DNA from: Agarilytica sp045430305
GTDB lineage: Bacteria > Pseudomonadota > Gammaproteobacteria > Pseudomonadales > Cellvibrionaceae
DNA length: 64,000 nt
Direction: 5' to 3'
Assembly (NCBI GenBank): GCA_045430305.1
Contig: JAILXW010000001.1
Span: forward strand, 1 to 64,000
Every line of letters starts with the position of its first letter. Within the stretch, counting starts at the first letter, position 1. Positions 35,459 to 43,548 of the stretch are shown here, in pieces. The notes beneath the pieces are model-generated. The model saw only the letters and a list, made by a program, of their open reading frames with translations. It did no database searches and was not told the DNA's origin. A program made the position numbers and the translations under genes.

Positions 35459-36914
35459 CGATGCGTTACGCGATCTGGACCACAGGTCTCATGGCGGTAT
35501 GCGAAATGCGAAGGTTTCTCTTGATGCAGGTTCTTCGCCTGCAAAAGGTAGGCGACAGTTAAAAAAGATTGGCCTGTCTGGTGCTGTGTTACTTGGTGTT
35601 GCAGGCATAAGCACGTTTGTGACTTATTTTTCAATGCGTGAGGCGGGTCACCAATCAATGCATGAAACATTGAATGGCATCGCTGAAGTAAGCGCTTCTA
35701 TAAAAGCCTCTAGCAACGCGTTAACGAATGACGGTGTGGCCTCAGTACAACATTCCGAGAAGAGTGTTAGCTCTACAGTGGCAGAGGCAAAGAGCCAAAC
35801 GACGTACTCGGAAGAAGACCCGCAAAGCTTGCACTTGTTTAGACTCACTGAAAAGCTAGACCTGGCAATTCAGAGAAACCGTTTAAGCGTGCCGCACCAG
35901 GCAAACGCCTTGTACTTTTTAAATGAAATAAAAAAAATAGATGCGGCACACCCCGTTGTTCACACTCGATGGGTCAAAATACAGGCCCAATATGAAGCAC
36001 AAATTAAGGGCGCTATTCAGTCATCAAACAAGGGTTTTGCACAACGATTGCTAGCGCGATCTGATAGGTTTGGTCTCACTGCAGAGTTGGTTGATCAGTA
36101 TCAAAATCAAGTTGCGTCACTGCGCTCTATAGAGGCGGTCGCGAGCTCTGAAAGTCTGGGTGGTACGCAACGAGCGAGTGTGCCACAAATAGAAACTGCA
36201 GTATTAAACGCGGTAGCAGGAAGCGAACCCGCATCAATCGTCATTGCGGGCGATGCTACAGCAGGCCTTTCCAGCGCAAATAAAAAGCCTACAGTTAGTT
36301 CAGAGAATTATTTAAAACCATCGCGAGAAACGTTAGCAAATAGTTTGCTAATAGAAGTAAAAGGCATGTTTTCCCGTGGTGAGTTTACGCAAGCAGAAGA
36401 AAAACTTCAGGAATTTCTTTCCGCCTCCCCTGAAGCGACCGATGCTTTAGTTTTACTGTTTGATGCATACCTGAATGCAGGGTTTAGAGATAAGGCGAAA
36501 CATCTAAGATCCGAAATTTCACAGCAGCATGAAGCGCATACTTATTTTTCGGCGCAACTGGCCAAAGATGAAAATAATGAGGTCGGCGCAATTAGTATGC
36601 TAGAGCGGCAGTCGCCTTCGCAAAATATGTTTCTTGTACAAAACACCTTGCTAGCTGCACTTTACCAGAAAAACAAGCGTCACTTAGACGCGCACCATCT
36701 ATACAAAAAGTTACTGGGGGTGCAGCCCAATCAAAGCATATTTTTGCTTGGGTACGCTTTGTCTGCAGACGCTTTAGGTGAGCATTCTCGATCGGTAAAT
36801 GCATACAAGAAAATACTCTCGCAAGGGCAGGTTAGCCCAAATGTTATGAGTTATATTAAAAAACGTTTAACGGTGTTAAATCAAGATCAGTTGGCGGGGG
36901 CGCAATCATGGTAG
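35445..36914 (+). CDS. mshN: MSHA biogenesis protein MshN (TPR protein)
   Basis: A 489-residue protein. It begins MSLINDALRDLDHR, the short cytoplasmic N-motif shared with GspB/MshN, followed by a membrane helix (about 46-66) and a long periplasmic part. The C-terminal third has tetratricopeptide-like helices (about 290-480: RGEFTQAEEKLQEFLSASPEATDALVLLFDAYLNAG and LDAHHLYKKLLGVQPNQ). It probably bridges MshM and the secretin across the periplasm, like GspA/GspB. The start overlaps mshM and the stop overlaps mshE. Confidence 0.88.
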   Translation: MSLINDALRDLDHRSHGGMRNAKVSLDAGSSPAKGRRQLKKIGLSGAVLLGVAGISTFVTYFSMREAGHQSMHETLNGIAEVSASIKASSNALTNDGVASVQHSEKSVSSTVAEAKSQTTYSEEDPQSLHLFRLTEKLDLAIQRNRLSVPHQANALYFLNEIKKIDAAHPVVHTRWVKIQAQYEAQIKGAIQSSNKGFAQRLLARSDRFGLTAELVDQYQNQVASLRSIEAVASSESLGGTQRASVPQIETAVLNAVAGSEPASIVIAGDATAGLSSANKKPTVSSENYLKPSRETLANSLLIEVKGMFSRGEFTQAEEKLQEFLSASPEATDALVLLFDAYLNAGFRDKAKHLRSEISQQHEAHTYFSAQLAKDENNEVGAISMLERQSPSQNMFLVQNTLLAALYQKNKRHLDAHHLYKKLLGVQPNQSIFLLGYALSADALGEHSRSVNAYKKILSQGQVSPNVMSYIKKRLTVLNQDQLAGAQSW

Positions 36915-38644
36915 AGCAACGCCGGATCCGCATTGGCGACCTTTTGGTCGCGCAACAAATGATTTCGCAAGAACAGTTAGATGAAGCGCTAGCAGGGCAA
37001 AAAGCGTCAGGTCGAAAATTGGGCCGTCAACTGATCGATATGGGGTTTGTCGAAGAAAATAGTTTGCTCAACTTGTTGTCGCAGCAGCTAGATATTCCTT
37101 TTGTTGAATTAAAACATTTTCATTTTGACCCCCACCTAGTACAAACATTGCCAGAAAATTTGGCCCGTCGTTACCGAGTAATGATTTTGCGTGAAGACCC
37201 TGACGGTATCTTGTTGGGAATGTCTGACCCTACCGATATTTTTGGTCTTGATGAATTACAGAAAGTTATAAATAAGCCATTAAAAACGGCTGTAGTACGC
37301 GAAAGTGAGTTGCTCGATATCCTAGATATCGCATATAGCCGAGCTGATGAAATTGCAGATTTGGCGGGGCAGCTGGATGAAGAAATTGCCGCTGACTCCG
37401 TTGATTTTACCGATATCGCAACGGAAACTACCGAAAGCGATGCACCGGTTGTAAAACTCTTACAGAAAATATTTGAAGAAGCCATTGGCACAAAAGCTTC
37501 TGATATTCATATCGAGCCTGATGAAAGCGTTTTAAGGATTCGCCAGCGCATTGATGGCGTATTGGTTGAACAAGTCATGAATGAAAAACGCATTGCCGGT
37601 GCTTTGGTGGTGCGTTTGAAATTAATGTCCAATTTGGATATTTCTGAAAAACGTATGCCACAAGATGGACGATTCAATTTACGTTTAGATCGCCACAATA
37701 TTGATGTCCGTGTTTCCACCATGCCAGTGCAGTATGGTGAATCGGTGGTAATGCGGATACTTGATCAAACCGAAGGTGTTCGCGAGCTTAACAAAGTTGG
37801 CATGCCAGATAATTACATTGCTCGCTTTCGTAACATTATTACACGACCCCATGGCTTGGTGCTGGTGACGGGGCCGACAGGTAGTGGTAAGACAACCACA
37901 CTCTATGGTGCGCTTAACGAATTAAATACACCTCAGAAAAAAATAATTACAGTAGAAGATCCGGTGGAATACCGTCTGCCGCGTATTAGCCAGGTACAGG
38001 TGCACGATAAAATCGGTTTAGATTTTGGTGCTGTATTGCGGGCAACCTTGCGGCAAGATCCCGATATTTTGCTAGTAGGCGAGATTCGAGATGCTGAATC
38101 AGCTGAAATTGCATTGCGTGCTGCAATGACGGGGCACATGGTGCTTTCAACTTTGCATACCAATGATGCCGTGACTTCTGCTTTACGCTTGGTTGATATG
38201 GGGGTTGACCCGTATTTAGTGGCTTCCAGTTTACGAGCGATTATTGCGCAACGACTAGTGCGTAAAGTCTGTGACAGCTGTGCCAAGCCCTATACCCTAA
38301 GTGAAAGCGAACAGCGCTTGTTTGATAGCATCAACCCTAAATTTGAAGGGGAAATGAACTTTAAGAAAGGGCCTGGTTGCCCACATTGTTTTAATACCGG
38401 CTATCGCGGTCGTATTGGTGTTTTTGAATTACTTGAATTAAATGGCGAAATGGCAGATGCCTTGCGCGAAAACAATGTGAGAAAATTTAACGATGCCGCA
38501 CATCGCCACCCGAATTATCATCCATTGAGTGCCAGTGCGCTGGAGTTTGCTATTGAAGGCATTACTACCTTCGACGAAGTGCTGCGCGTATCGGCTCAAG
38601 TAGAAGATGAAAGTCTGGCGGATCTTGCGAATGAATCGAGTTAG
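36908..38644 (+). CDS. mshE: MSHA pilus extension ATPase MshE, c-di-GMP-binding
   Basis: A 578-residue GspE/PilB ATPase. The N-terminus carries two MshEN motifs: RIGDLLVAQQMISQEQLDEA (residues 8-27) and KLGRQLIDMGFVEENSLLNL (residues 37-56), the two 24-residue blocks that bind c-di-GMP in Vibrio MshE. The motor has Walker A GPTGSGKTT (about 320-328), the Asp box, Walker B LLVGEIRDAESAE, the His box and a four-Cys zinc site (CDSCAKP...GCPHC). It powers pilus extension from the cytoplasmic face. Activation by c-di-GMP is established for the family; here it rests on the motifs. Overlaps mshN by seven bases. Confidence 0.96.
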   Translation: MVEQRRIRIGDLLVAQQMISQEQLDEALAGQKASGRKLGRQLIDMGFVEENSLLNLLSQQLDIPFVELKHFHFDPHLVQTLPENLARRYRVMILREDPDGILLGMSDPTDIFGLDELQKVINKPLKTAVVRESELLDILDIAYSRADEIADLAGQLDEEIAADSVDFTDIATETTESDAPVVKLLQKIFEEAIGTKASDIHIEPDESVLRIRQRIDGVLVEQVMNEKRIAGALVVRLKLMSNLDISEKRMPQDGRFNLRLDRHNIDVRVSTMPVQYGESVVMRILDQTEGVRELNKVGMPDNYIARFRNIITRPHGLVLVTGPTGSGKTTTLYGALNELNTPQKKIITVEDPVEYRLPRISQVQVHDKIGLDFGAVLRATLRQDPDILLVGEIRDAESAEIALRAAMTGHMVLSTLHTNDAVTSALRLVDMGVDPYLVASSLRAIIAQRLVRKVCDSCAKPYTLSESEQRLFDSINPKFEGEMNFKKGPGCPHCFNTGYRGRIGVFELLELNGEMADALRENNVRKFNDAAHRHPNYHPLSASALEFAIEGITTFDEVLRVSAQVEDESLADLANESS

Positions 38645-38649
38645 ATACT

Positions 38650-39870
38650 ATGGCGCAATTTAAGTATCAAGGCCAATCATCACAAGGACAAGCTGTAAAA
38701 GGAAACCTAGAAGGCGCAGATAGCACCGCGATAGCGACGCAGTTAATGGGGCGAGGCGTTACGCCAACGCTGATTCAGGAAGTCGCAGTTGGTGAAGACT
38801 ACGTTAAAAAGCTGAATGCGTTGCTCGGGTCAGAAAAGGTCACGGCTATTGACCTTATTATGTTTTGTCGTCAAATGTATACCATTAGTAAAGCAGGAAT
38901 ACCGTTAACCCGAGGTATTCGTGGGTTGGCTGCCAGCCTAAAGCATGAATATTTTCAAGGGGTGTTAGAAGAGGTTGTTTCCCGGTTAGAGGCCGGTACA
39001 AGCTTAAGCGCATCAATGCGTAACTACCCAAAAGTGTTTAACGATTTATTTGTTAGCATGATTAACGTGGGTGAAAGCAGCGGTAAATTAGATGATGTTT
39101 TCAAACAGATTGGTTTTTATATTGAACGAGATGAAGAAACCAAAAAACGAATAAAATCTGCAATGCGTTACCCCACCTTTGTTACCCTCGCTCTTTTGGG
39201 TGCTGTGACTACTGTTAATATTTTTGTTGTTCCTGCTTTTTCAAGAATGTTTGAAAAGTTTGGGGCTGAACTGCCTTTGGTAACCAAAATTCTTATTGGT
39301 TCATCGAATATATTTGTAAATTATTGGTACATTTTGTTAACGCTCGCGGTTGGTGGTGTTGTCGGTACGATGTATTACATTCGAACCGAGGCTGGTGCAT
39401 ATCTTTGGGGCGGCTGGAAGCTCAAAATGCCTATCGTTGGTGATTTGATTAATCGCGCATCGATGGCGCGTTATGCGCGCTCGTTTAGTTTAATGCTGCG
39501 GGCAGGGGTGCCCATCACCCAGGCACTTAATTTGTGCGCAGCAGCCATCGATAACCCATATTTACATCAAAAAATTACGCGTATCAGAGAGGGTATTGAG
39601 CGCGGTGATAGTTTGATGCATACGCATTTACAATCAGAAATGTTTACACCGCTTGTTTTGCAAATGGTGGCCGTTGGTGAAGAGAGCGGTCAGGTGGAAG
39701 AGTTGCTTTCAGAAGTGGCCGAGTTCTATGAAAGAGAAGTGGATTACGATCTCAAGACGTTGACGGATCGTATAGAACCGATACTAATTGTCGCAATGGC
39801 TATTTTTGTTGCCATCCTTGCGTTAGGTATCTTCTTGCCTATGTGGAGCATGTTTGAAATACGGTCGTAG
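38650..39870 (+). CDS. mshG: MSHA inner-membrane platform protein MshG (GspF/PilC family)
   Basis: A 406-residue polytopic protein with two GspF domains (about 65-190 and 265-390): FCRQMYTISKAGIPLTRGIRGLA and MARYARSFSLMLRAGVPITQAL. Three membrane segments are visible (about 170-192, 218-240, 375-398). It is the platform on which MshE acts to add pilins. It follows mshE by five bases. Length and order match MshG. Confidence 0.95.
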   Translation: MAQFKYQGQSSQGQAVKGNLEGADSTAIATQLMGRGVTPTLIQEVAVGEDYVKKLNALLGSEKVTAIDLIMFCRQMYTISKAGIPLTRGIRGLAASLKHEYFQGVLEEVVSRLEAGTSLSASMRNYPKVFNDLFVSMINVGESSGKLDDVFKQIGFYIERDEETKKRIKSAMRYPTFVTLALLGAVTTVNIFVVPAFSRMFEKFGAELPLVTKILIGSSNIFVNYWYILLTLAVGGVVGTMYYIRTEAGAYLWGGWKLKMPIVGDLINRASMARYARSFSLMLRAGVPITQALNLCAAAIDNPYLHQKITRIREGIERGDSLMHTHLQSEMFTPLVLQMVAVGEESGQVEELLSEVAEFYEREVDYDLKTLTDRIEPILIVAMAIFVAILALGIFLPMWSMFEIRS

Positions 39871-39943
39871 TTGTCCTTGATGCGTTGCAGCAATTTAGGA
39901 TGGTTGTTTTTACTATTACAGGCTTTATAGGTGTAGATGTCCA

Positions 39944-40480
39944 ATGTTTGGAAACTCCTACATTAAGACTGAAAACAAAGAACGCGATAAGATTTTCGAA
40001 TTCCTTATCGTGTTAACTCTTATTGCTGTATTGGTCTTTATCGGTATTAACTATTATACAAAGCCTATTGGAAAGTCGCAGCGTTCAGTCATTGAATTTC
40101 ATGCAGGGATATTCTCTCGCATGATTGCGAATGTGCAGGCGGTTGGTAGGTCGAGCCATAAAAACCGTATTATGATTGGTGATACGGTATTTTTTCTCAA
40201 TGAAAATGGCTGGCCGGCCAATACAAATGGAAAAATGTCTCCAAAACTTCGCAACCAAAGTGAGACGGAATGTCAGCAATTATGGAATGCGGTCTTTACT
40301 AATGCGCCAACTAGCCGAATAGGTGCTAATTCTTATAAAAAAAATGTTGATTATGTCATTTCGTTAAATAAAAACGTTATTTGCCGCTATCAATTAGCTC
40401 GAAAACAGGAAGGGAGTTATTTCTTTGACTATGATGTAAGTAACGGAGCGGTTACTGTGATTCGCCCTGAAGAGCAGTAG
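39944..40480 (+). CDS. mshF: MshF-like protein
   Basis: A 178-residue protein with a charged N-terminus, one membrane helix (about 18-36, FEFLIVLTLIAVLVFIGIN) and a periplasmic part with two Cys (TECQQLW, VICRYQL). It resembles a pilin in outline but lacks a GFTxxE cleavage motif. Position between mshG and the pilin gene is that of mshF in Vibrio and Shewanella; sequence conservation of this gene is low in general, so the name rests mainly on position. The ATG at 39944 has AGGTG about ten bases upstream. Confidence 0.72.
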   Translation: MFGNSYIKTENKERDKIFEFLIVLTLIAVLVFIGINYYTKPIGKSQRSVIEFHAGIFSRMIANVQAVGRSSHKNRIMIGDTVFFLNENGWPANTNGKMSPKLRNQSETECQQLWNAVFTNAPTSRIGANSYKKNVDYVISLNKNVICRYQLARKQEGSYFFDYDVSNGAVTVIRPEEQ

Positions 40481-40638
40481 TGCGCGTAGTTTGTTAGTTA
40501 GTTTTGATGCAAGAAAATCCTGACTCGCGGCTATAAACCGGTTCTCGCTGAACCAAAATTCTTTGCGAGAACAAATTAGTAACTTTTTAGTTTAATGTAA
40601 CTTTGGCTTAATGTAATACGGCTACGTGGAGAACGTAT

Positions 40639-41040
40639 ATGAAAAAGCAACAATCGGGTTTCACCTTAATTGAATTGATTGCTGTTTTGGTGATTTTGGG
40701 TATTTTGGCAGCGACAGCGGTGCCAAAATTTATTGATCTTTCTGATGAAGCACAAATTGTTGCAACGCAAAACATTGCGGGTAGCATGGAAAGTGCAAGT
40801 GCTCTCAATCATGCTGTAGACATTGCAGTGGAAGCCGGCTTGAGTAGTGATTCTTTCGAAGATATCGATAACTGTTCCGATGCCGAGAACCTGCTTCAGG
40901 GTGGCTTACCTACAGGCTACACTATTACAGCAGGCGCTGTGGGTAACAAGGCGACGGTAACATGCACCTTGGATGGCCCATCGGGTGATGCTGCTGATAC
41001 CGCAACGTTTGCAGTTATCGGCGCAATTGACGAGCCGTAG
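40639..41040 (+). CDS. mshA: MSHA major pilin-like protein (MshA/MshB)
   Basis: A 133-residue prepilin: leader MKKQQSG, then FTLIELIAVLVILGILAATAVPKFIDLSDEAQ, the MSHA pilin helix with Glu5. The mature part is about 126 residues with a disulfide pair (DNCSDAE and VTCTLDG). It is the only MshA/B-type gene here, whereas many MSHA loci have both mshB and mshA; its small size and strong GTGGAGAAC ribosome-binding site suit the major subunit. The 158-bp gap upstream suggests its own promoter. An intrinsic-terminator-like hairpin lies early in the next gene. Confidence 0.88.
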   Translation: MKKQQSGFTLIELIAVLVILGILAATAVPKFIDLSDEAQIVATQNIAGSMESASALNHAVDIAVEAGLSSDSFEDIDNCSDAENLLQGGLPTGYTITAGAVGNKATVTCTLDGPSGDAADTATFAVIGAIDEP

Positions 41041-41060
41041 AAACGAGTAGTGAGAAATTA

Positions 41061-41531
41061 ATGGCGGAACCTAGGATTCAGTTATACCAATCTCGCGGTT
41101 TCACCTTTATTGAGTTAGTCGCTGTACTTGTTTTGGTAGGTATTCTTGGAGCAAGTACAGTTTCGGTCTTAATACCGAGTAGCACATATCAACTTCAATC
41201 AAGCCGCGACCAAGTGCTCGCGGCTTTTTTTTCGGCGCAACAAAGAGCCATGGTTCAAGCAGACCCGGTTCAGTTCAGCATCACAGCGGTTGGTGGCAGG
41301 CCGAGGCTAGACATTCGCGAAGATACGAATGGAAACAGTAGTTTCAGTGACGATGCCAGTTTGCGTATTGGTGGGACTCAGTACCCGCTAGATTTACTTC
41401 CGAATCAAACCCTTACTCCCGCCACATTTGATTTTGATCGCTTAGGGAAAACCACAGCGAATACTCTTTCACTGGCGCAAAGCGGCAACAACGTAAATAT
41501 TCAAATCAGTACTACCGGGTTTATTCAGTAG
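41061..41531 (+). CDS. mshC: MSHA minor pilin MshC
   Basis: A 156-residue prepilin with an unusually long leader (MAEPRIQLYQSRG) and the helix FTFIELVAVLVLVGILGASTVSVLI. It fits GspH/FimT-type minor pilins and the MshC position. A notable nucleic-acid feature is inside it: an eight-pair GC-rich hairpin followed by eight T at 41202-41232, which looks like an intrinsic terminator on the coding strand. It lies 20 bp after the major pilin gene. Confidence 0.88.
   Translation: MAEPRIQLYQSRGFTFIELVAVLVLVGILGASTVSVLIPSSTYQLQSSRDQVLAAFFSAQQRAMVQADPVQFSITAVGGRPRLDIREDTNGNSSFSDDASLRIGGTQYPLDLLPNQTLTPATFDFDRLGKTTANTLSLAQSGNNVNIQISTTGFIQ
41202..41232 (+). terminator. Intrinsic-terminator-like hairpin inside mshC
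   Basis: AGCCGCGA (41202-41209) pairs perfectly with TCGCGGCT (41218-41225) around an eight-base loop and runs into eight T (41225-41232). It begins 141 bases into mshC, just after the major pilin gene, and could act as an attenuator that lowers transcription of mshC-mshP relative to the pilin. Confidence 0.6.
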
Positions 41532-41620
41532 CTGGTTCAAGCCCTAAATACAGCTATTTCTAAGCGCATAGCTTAAGCTGCTATTATTTTATTAATACAA
41601 ACCAATAGGCGGAGTGAACG

Positions 41621-42079
41621 ATGCGACGAAGTCGCGGCGTAACATTGATCGAAACCATTGTTTTCCTGGTTGTGGTGGGCATAGCTTTGTCTGCTTTGGT
41701 GCAAGTGTATACCTATGCCATGGTTAATAGTGTTGACCCGGTGGTAAGAGCGCGGGCGCTAGAATTAGCGCAAGCCCAGCTCGATGAAGTACTCGCCCGC
41801 AAATTCGATGAAAACACGCCAACGGGAGGCGTTCCAGCATGTGATTCGAGCGCTGGAGTCGCGTGCTTGGGGATTGCCCCTGATGGTGATTTCGACGATG
41901 TGGGGGATTATGATGGCTTTGTGGATAACAGTAACCCTAACCATACAATTTCTGTGAGCGTGACTGAGGCGGGCGGCGATCTAGGTATTCCAGCTGCGCA
42001 AGCGCGTTTGATCAGTGTCAATGCTACAGTGCCAGGCAGCAGCAGCCTCGTACTGAGTGTCTACAAAACCAATTTTTAG
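41621..42079 (+). CDS. mshD: MSHA minor pilin MshD
   Basis: A 152-residue prepilin: leader MRRSRG, then VTLIETIVFLVVVGIALSALVQVYTYAMVNS with Glu5 and a PilV/GspI-like outline (ALELAQAQLDEVLARKFDENTP). A Cys pair (PACDSSAGVACLG) and an Asp/Gly-rich loop (DFDDVGDYDGFVD) follow, as in MshD. The start has GGAGTG upstream. It lies 90 bp after mshC and overlaps or abuts mshO. Confidence 0.9.
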   Translation: MRRSRGVTLIETIVFLVVVGIALSALVQVYTYAMVNSVDPVVRARALELAQAQLDEVLARKFDENTPTGGVPACDSSAGVACLGIAPDGDFDDVGDYDGFVDNSNPNHTISVSVTEAGGDLGIPAAQARLISVNATVPGSSSLVLSVYKTNF

Positions 42080-42089
42080 CAGGCATGGC

Positions 42090-42893
42090 GTGATATTAAG
42101 TACACACTCAAGATGTCGCGGATTCACCCTAGTAGAATTGATTGCTGTGCTTGTCATTCTTGGCATCGTTGCGGCCATCGGAAGCCAGTTTGTCGTGACA
42201 ACTATCGATAGCTATGACGCAGTACAAAAACGTACAAAGTTAATGAACCGTGGACGAGTAGTGATCGAACAAATGACTCGCCAAATACGTGGCGCATTGC
42301 CTAACAGTGTGCGTGTAAGTGGAACGGGCAATTGTGTTGAATTTATGCCGTTAGTAGCAGGTACAAACTATATAGGAAGCGTACCAGACGCGAACAATGG
42401 TGCCGCCTCTTCGAGCAGTGTTAATACTGCTCCATTTAGCTTTTCTACCGATAGCACCGCAACTCAGCTCGTTATCGGGGCGCTCGACAGTAGTGAAATT
42501 TATGCCAGCGGCAGCCCCAACTCTCGGGTGGCTACGTCGCTGGCAGGTGGTGGCCCATATACGGCGGTTGCGTTCAGTTCCAGTCACCAATTTATTCGTA
42601 ACTCGACCAGTCAGAGGGTGTTTCTTGCCGGTGACCCTATGCGTTTTTGTCTTATTGGGAGCACCTTGTATGAATATTCGAGTTACGGTTTATTGACCTC
42701 TGGGTTAAACGATATATCACCTGGTGGTAGTAGCGCGATCATGTCGGAAGACGTCAGTACGCCCACGCAGGCATTTTTTATTGCTGACGGTACAGAGAAT
42801 GTGAATACCTCGTTAACGGTCTCACTGGGCTTTAATATTGGTGGGCAGCAGGCGGATCTTACACAGGAGGTGTTGATTCGAAATGTCCCTTAA
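42090..42893 (+). CDS. mshO: MSHA minor pilin MshO
   Basis: A 267-residue prepilin of PilW/GspJ type. From GTG 42090 (AGCAGG upstream) the leader is 11 residues, ending in CRG before FTLVELIAVLVILGIVAAIGSQFV. The frame extends upstream to GTG 42057 inside mshD, which would give a 22-residue leader. The globular part contains NSVRVSGTGNCVEFMPL and AGDPMRFCLIGSTLYEYSSYG, typical of MshO. It overlaps mshP by 11 bases. Confidence 0.9.
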   Translation: MILSTHSRCRGFTLVELIAVLVILGIVAAIGSQFVVTTIDSYDAVQKRTKLMNRGRVVIEQMTRQIRGALPNSVRVSGTGNCVEFMPLVAGTNYIGSVPDANNGAASSSSVNTAPFSFSTDSTATQLVIGALDSSEIYASGSPNSRVATSLAGGGPYTAVAFSSSHQFIRNSTSQRVFLAGDPMRFCLIGSTLYEYSSYGLLTSGLNDISPGGSSAIMSEDVSTPTQAFFIADGTENVNTSLTVSLGFNIGGQQADLTQEVLIRNVP

Positions 42894-43323
42894 ATATCGA
42901 CGAAGTTTAGTTGCAAAGCAAAGAGGCTTTTTGATTCCTGTCGCTATGTTGTTAGTGGTGGGTATTGGTGTGTTGGCTTTGACCATCAGTCGTATCACTT
43001 CGCAGTCTTCCATTTCTGCATACAACGAAGGTATTTCACTGCAAGCTTTTTATGCGGCGGAAAGTGGTGCTTATTTCGGTATGAATCAACTGCTGTTTAA
43101 TGTGACTTTACGAACGGCTGCAGATACAAATTGTATAAATTTAGACGGAAGCACTCTTAATGGTTTAGCTAACGGCCTACAGGCGTGTAGCGTGAGTATA
43201 ACGTGTAGTGCAGATACTGTTGGAGGTGATCCGCAAAGCTTTTATACCATCGTGAGCACTGCAAGTTGCGGAGCCGGAGAAATATATGCAGAACGCAGTG
43301 TGGAAGTGAAGTCTTACTATTGA
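42883..43323 (+). CDS. mshP: MSHA biogenesis protein MshP
   Basis: A 146-residue protein with a PilX-like N-terminus: QRGFLIPVAMLLVVGIGVLALTISRITSQSS, a membrane helix with GF but no Glu5. Downstream it has FYAAESGAYFGMNQLLFN, the motif shared by MshP and PilX/GspK-like proteins, and four Cys (TNCINL, QACSVSITCS, ASCGAG). It ends the MSHA operon. The next MSHA gene expected in Vibrio, mshQ, is absent; a heptanucleotide repeat follows instead. Confidence 0.88.
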   Translation: MSLKYRRSLVAKQRGFLIPVAMLLVVGIGVLALTISRITSQSSISAYNEGISLQAFYAAESGAYFGMNQLLFNVTLRTAADTNCINLDGSTLNGLANGLQACSVSITCSADTVGGDPQSFYTIVSTASCGAGEIYAERSVEVKSYY

Positions 43324-43403
43324 TGCACTGGAAATACTAAAGCGAGTTTAAATCGTGATGCGGGTTGGGTCGTTGGTATTCGGCGTGTCGGGCTTTTTAC
43401 TTT

Positions 43404-43517
43404 CTTATCACTTATCACTTATCACTTATCACTTATCACTTATCACTTATCACTTATCACTTATCACTTATCACTTATCACTTATCACTTATCACTTATC
43501 ACTTATCACTTATCACT
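43404..43517. repeat. Tandem heptanucleotide repeat, 16 copies of TTATCAC
   Basis: From 43405 to 43516 the sequence is exactly 16 uninterrupted copies of TTATCAC (GTGATAA on the other strand), with one extra matching base on each side. It lies in the non-coding gap between the 3' ends of mshP (plus) and gspB (minus). Perfect copies suggest recent slippage, so the copy number is likely to vary between strains. Confidence 0.97.
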
Positions 43518-43548
43518 AGCTCAGGTAGCGCGTTAGTGTGAATAAGCC

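Noticed and set aside
42397..42696. 99-codon open frame inside mshO
   Set aside because: It is a shadow in another frame of mshO; the mshO translation has clear pilin features.
43404..43517. CRISPR array or DnaA-box cluster for the TTATCAC repeats
   Set aside because: The units are contiguous with no spacers, and TTATCAC lacks the CC of TTATCCACA, so neither reading holds.
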